DNA of 7,935 nt from JACPFJ01 sp041738275 (GTDB lineage: Bacteria; Desulfobacterota; Desulfuromonadia; Geobacterales; Pseudopelobacteraceae): positions 1 through 7,935 of the forward strand of contig JBGSQD010000008.1 of NCBI GenBank assembly GCA_041738275.1. Reading direction: 5' to 3'. The translations under genes and the position numbers were made by a program. This document shows, one piece after another, positions 5,672-7,935 of the stretch; within the stretch, counting starts at the first letter, position 1, and each line of letters begins with the position of its first letter. A model generated the notes under the pieces. That model did no database searches. It was given only the letters and a program-made list of their open reading frames with translations, and was not told the origin of the DNA.

Positions 5672-7015
5672 TCAGTCCTTGGCGTGGCACTTGCTGCACA
5701 ACCCGCGCTGATATATTGCAAAAGAATCTGCCGGCCGCTCATAATAGGCCTTCTGGGTTTCCGTAGATGTACGTCCCTGTGCAATGTGCGATGGACTGCC
5801 GCTATCAATGCCAGGGTATTTTCCGTTGTACACGATCAACTCTGTTTTCGTATTCCATCTCGTCATGGCATCCCATCCGCTTGAATGTGCCCTGTGGCAG
5901 GTCAGACACATGATATTCTCAACGGTTCTTGGCCCATTCATATCAGCGCCGCTACCACCGATGCCTGCTATCCTTTTAAGTTCCGAATAATCATCTGTCC
6001 CGGCCTCAAATGGCACTAGTGACGAATAGGATGTGGCTCTGGAGCCGCCCATATTTCCGGATGCCACGTAAGAATTATATTGTTTGGCAACAGCCGGAGA
6101 TATCCTGGCCGAATTCCCGGTAGGGTGATTGTGAGGCTTGTGGCAGTTCTGGCACCATTCCGACATGTTGCTGCCGTAGGCAACTCGCGTGTCGCCGAAC
6201 TGTGGCTCTGCCCTGTTGTATGTGTCAGGTGCGATGGCTACGGGTGGATCGGCCGTTAATACAACAGTGCTGCCGGTGATCTTGGGTGCATAGCCTTTGC
6301 CGGCAAGCAATCGGTAGGACCCGACGGCATGCGTCGCATCCGGGTTGGGGCTGCTTTTGTAGGAGCCGGATGCAGTGATCGGAATGGCGCTGTTGGTGCT
6401 GATACTGCCGTCGGAAAGCCTGCGGTAGCTGCCATGCGGGTCGTGGCAGCTGGTACAGGCCAGTTTTTCCGCCGGATAAATTCCTCCTGGCGCCGTAACA
6501 TTGGTGAAATCGGGAGTATACCCGAACTGGGCCGCAATTATGTTGTGTCCGTGGTGTTCGCCCTGGCTGAGGCCGTCTTTGATGGTGCTGGATTCCCTGG
6601 TTGCCCAGCGGTAGGTTTTTCTAAGCCAGGCAAAATCTCCGCCCGGGGCCATCTGCGCCGGAGGCATTCCTCCGAGAATGTCTTCATGGTTGGTGGCCAC
6701 ATAATACCCCGAAGGCTGTCTTTGCCCTTTTGGAGCAGTATGGCAAAGCAGGCAGGTAGAACTGGGGTCCTGTCCGTTGAACATCCCCCGGCTGGTGTCG
6801 ATGGTCTCTGCCGGGGATGCTCCCGCTGCTGTTGAGCTGTTATTGAACGCCACGGACGGAACTGGTTTGGAAATGTTGCTGGAGCGGGAATGACAGCCCT
6901 CACATGCTCCGACACCGCCATTGTGGAATCCTTTGGGAAACTGGTCAACGCCCTGGCATGGCATGACCGAAAACATGCAGGTTAACGCAATCGTTATGGA
7001 TATGGTTTTGCTCAT
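5672..7015 (-). CDS. OmcS-like hexaheme c-type cytochrome
   Basis: This 447-residue protein carries a signal peptide (1-22) and six CXXCH heme sites: CEGCH (38-42), CLLCH (88-92), CTSCH (187-191), CQNCH (288-292), CLTCH (370-374) and CSKCH (440-444). It follows OmcS of Geobacter sulfurreducens (about 432 residues, hexaheme, all hemes bis-His) almost end to end, as I recall that sequence: FHNGGV before heme 1, APGGDF, GHNI, CHDPHGSYRR, TRVAYGSNMSEWC, CHRAHSSGWDAMTRWN and the C-terminal CSKCHAKD. OmcS carries electrons out of the cell as a heme-chain filament. Candidate distal ligands His31, 110, 157, 194, 295/297 and 377 are present. OmcS His16 (CHTMH) is replaced by Ser45 (CHSRS). There is no clear lipobox, so the protein should be soluble and exported. 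The ATG at 7015 is preceded by AAGAGG at a short spacing of three bases. A beta-propeller gene lies upstream; a lipoprotein and a Sel1 gene follow. Confidence 0.92.
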   Translation of the reverse strand: MSKTISITIALTCMFSVMPCQGVDQFPKGFHNGGVGACEGCHSRSSNISKPVPSVAFNNSSTAAGASPAETIDTSRGMFNGQDPSSTCLLCHTAPKGQRQPSGYYVATNHEDILGGMPPAQMAPGGDFAWLRKTYRWATRESSTIKDGLSQGEHHGHNIIAAQFGYTPDFTNVTAPGGIYPAEKLACTSCHDPHGSYRRLSDGSISTNSAIPITASGSYKSSPNPDATHAVGSYRLLAGKGYAPKITGSTVVLTADPPVAIAPDTYNRAEPQFGDTRVAYGSNMSEWCQNCHKPHNHPTGNSARISPAVAKQYNSYVASGNMGGSRATSYSSLVPFEAGTDDYSELKRIAGIGGSGADMNGPRTVENIMCLTCHRAHSSGWDAMTRWNTKTELIVYNGKYPGIDSGSPSHIAQGRTSTETQKAYYERPADSFAIYQRGLCSKCHAKD

Positions 7016-7076
7016 AGTCCTCTTGTCGTATCAATGGGAAATATTGCAACTGTTCAGCGTACTGAGCCGTGGTTTC

Positions 7077-7202
7077 TTAACCCCACCTGTCCTCCCCTTA
7101 ACTTAAGGGGAGGGACGCTACGATGTGACTGTGTGTTGAGCCGCCACCGCAGTTGCGTCCGTGTTCCCCCTCTTAAGTTAAGAGGGGGGCAGGGGGTGTT
7201 AT
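7077..7202. repeat. 126-bp inverted-repeat element with two internal palindromes
   Basis: The ends (7077-7101 and the complement of 7178-7202) match at 19 of 25 positions by hand alignment. Each end also contains its own perfect 11-bp palindrome around one central base: 7091-7113 (CCTCCCCTTAA, C, then its complement) and 7166-7188 (CCCCCTCTTAA, G, then its complement). The centres, TTAACTTAA and TTAAGTTAA, are in opposite orientation. The middle (about 7115-7164) has no ORF. This layout fits a small non-autonomous mobile element or REP pair. I see no target-site duplication. It lies in the cytochrome leader on the minus strand and has no T tract typical of an intrinsic terminator. Confidence 0.7.
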
Positions 7203-7237
7203 GACCGCTGCTGATTAGATACATAATTTGCTACTTG

Positions 7238-7935
7238 CTACTGAATCTTGAACATCTGGATGCGGCTGTTGTCGCGGTCCGCAATTACCAGGGAGCCATT
7301 CTCCATTATGCAGACCTGGGCCGGGGAGTTGAGCTGGCCGTTCTTCCATCCAAAGGAAAGATATCTGCCCTGGAATGATCCGTCCGGCCCCAGCAGAACC
7401 ACGGCGCTGTCGCTTTGATCCAGCAGATAGACCCGGCCCTGATTGTCGATGTCGATAGTTACTGCAAGATAAAGGTAGGTTTGCAGCCCGGAGGCAAATG
7501 TCTGGAACGACTGTGTGTCCGGGGCAGACTTGTATACCTGGGCATTCTGGCTGTCCAGAACATAGATGGCGCCTTTCCGGTCTACTGCCAGATCGGACAC
7601 AAATCCATGTTCCTTGGGCAAAGGCACCTGGCGGATGTACTTGCCGACAGGATCAAGGACCAGCACCCGCTCGCCCAGAACATCGAGGATATATACGTTG
7701 TCCTTGGCGTCAACGGTCATGCTGCGCGGGACAACATCGCCAGGGGGCGGCACGTTCTGATAGTCCAGATAACCCGCAAAACTTCCGTCAGCCGCCAATC
7801 GGGTAATCTTGCGGGACTTGCCGTCCAGTACCAAGGTTCTATCCATTGCAGTCGCTTCAAGCCGCAGTGGATATGAGGCCTGCGCAACCTTCAGCTCCAC
7901 GCCGTTTTTCATTTCATCATTGGCCAGTGTATAGC
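7238..7935 (-). CDS. NHL-type beta-propeller protein, 5' end outside window
   Basis: About 231 residues are visible. The frame stays open to the window edge through YTLANDE before the first visible Met (7912), so the true start and any signal peptide or lipobox lie beyond 7935. The repeats are propeller blades with a recurring pattern of a hydrophobic patch, D..G.IYVLD, a short turn and a V...P.G strand: MTVDAKDNVYILDVL, LAVDRKGAIYVLDSQ, IDIDNQGRVYLLDQS, and a C-terminal blade ending LVIADRDNSRIQMFKIQ. At least five blades are visible. Such proteins are non-catalytic binding scaffolds. A propeller gene directly upstream of an OmcS-type cytochrome gene recalls the G. sulfurreducens omcS neighbourhood, where companion proteins help fold and export the cytochrome. 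The family call is good; the exact role is inference. Confidence 0.85.
   Translation of the reverse strand, partial: YTLANDEMKNGVELKVAQASYPLRLEATAMDRTLVLDGKSRKITRLAADGSFAGYLDYQNVPPPGDVVPRSMTVDAKDNVYILDVLGERVLVLDPVGKYIRQVPLPKEHGFVSDLAVDRKGAIYVLDSQNAQVYKSAPDTQSFQTFASGLQTYLYLAVTIDIDNQGRVYLLDQSDSAVVLLGPDGSFQGRYLSFGWKNGQLNSPAQVCIMENGSLVIADRDNSRIQMFKIQ

Noticed and set aside
7091..7188. Two palindromes considered as a CRISPR-like or attachment-site repeat
   Set aside because: There are only two units, in inverted and not direct orientation, with self-palindromic centres; that fits an inverted-repeat element, not a CRISPR array or att core.
7016..7237. GEMM-type (cyclic dinucleotide) riboswitch before the cytochrome
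   Set aside because: GEMM riboswitches precede some Geobacter cytochrome genes, but the conserved GEMM core is not visible on the minus strand here; the space is mostly the inverted-repeat element.

Overview
The window reads as part of a chromosome from a metal-reducing deltaproteobacterium of the Geobacter/Desulfuromonadales type. The main reason is a hexaheme c-type cytochrome that aligns, from my memory of the family, along nearly its whole length with OmcS, the cytochrome that polymerises into extracellular nanowires in Geobacter sulfurreducens. NHL beta-propeller proteins, Sel1-repeat proteins, a PEP-CTERM protein and a Cache-type sensor kinase fit the same group. I cannot name a species.

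Left part (1-1148). A PEP-CTERM surface protein (49-639) is followed by a strong, near-symmetrical terminator hairpin (666-708). Next comes a compact stretch (722-860) that folds on paper into several hairpins and ends in a classic Rho-independent terminator. It carries no convincing ORF and may be a small RNA. Bases 861-1148 hold no gene I can support, only one short REP-like palindrome.

Middle part (1149-4814). A 651-residue membrane histidine kinase with a large extracytoplasmic Cache sensor (1149-3104) runs tail-to-tail into a secreted NHL beta-propeller gene on the minus strand (3096-4034); the two coding regions overlap by 9 bases. From a 180-base divergent region, a Sel1-repeat protein (4215-4814) is read on the plus strand behind an extended -10 promoter.

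Right part (4827-7935, all minus strand). In transcription order: a second beta-propeller protein cut by the window edge (7238-7935), the OmcS-like cytochrome (5672-7015), a small lipoprotein (5252-5611, possibly starting at 5656) and a short Sel1 protein (4827-5237). The last three are tightly packed and look like one operon. A 126-base inverted-repeat element (7077-7202) separates the propeller gene from the cytochrome.

Working model (inference): the right part is a cytochrome export/assembly locus. The cytochrome carries electrons outside the cell, and the propellers, lipoprotein and Sel1 proteins help fold, secrete or anchor it. The most notable point is that the His which in OmcS ligates a heme of the neighbouring filament subunit appears to be Ser here. 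Either the filament interface is built differently or this homolog does not polymerise.
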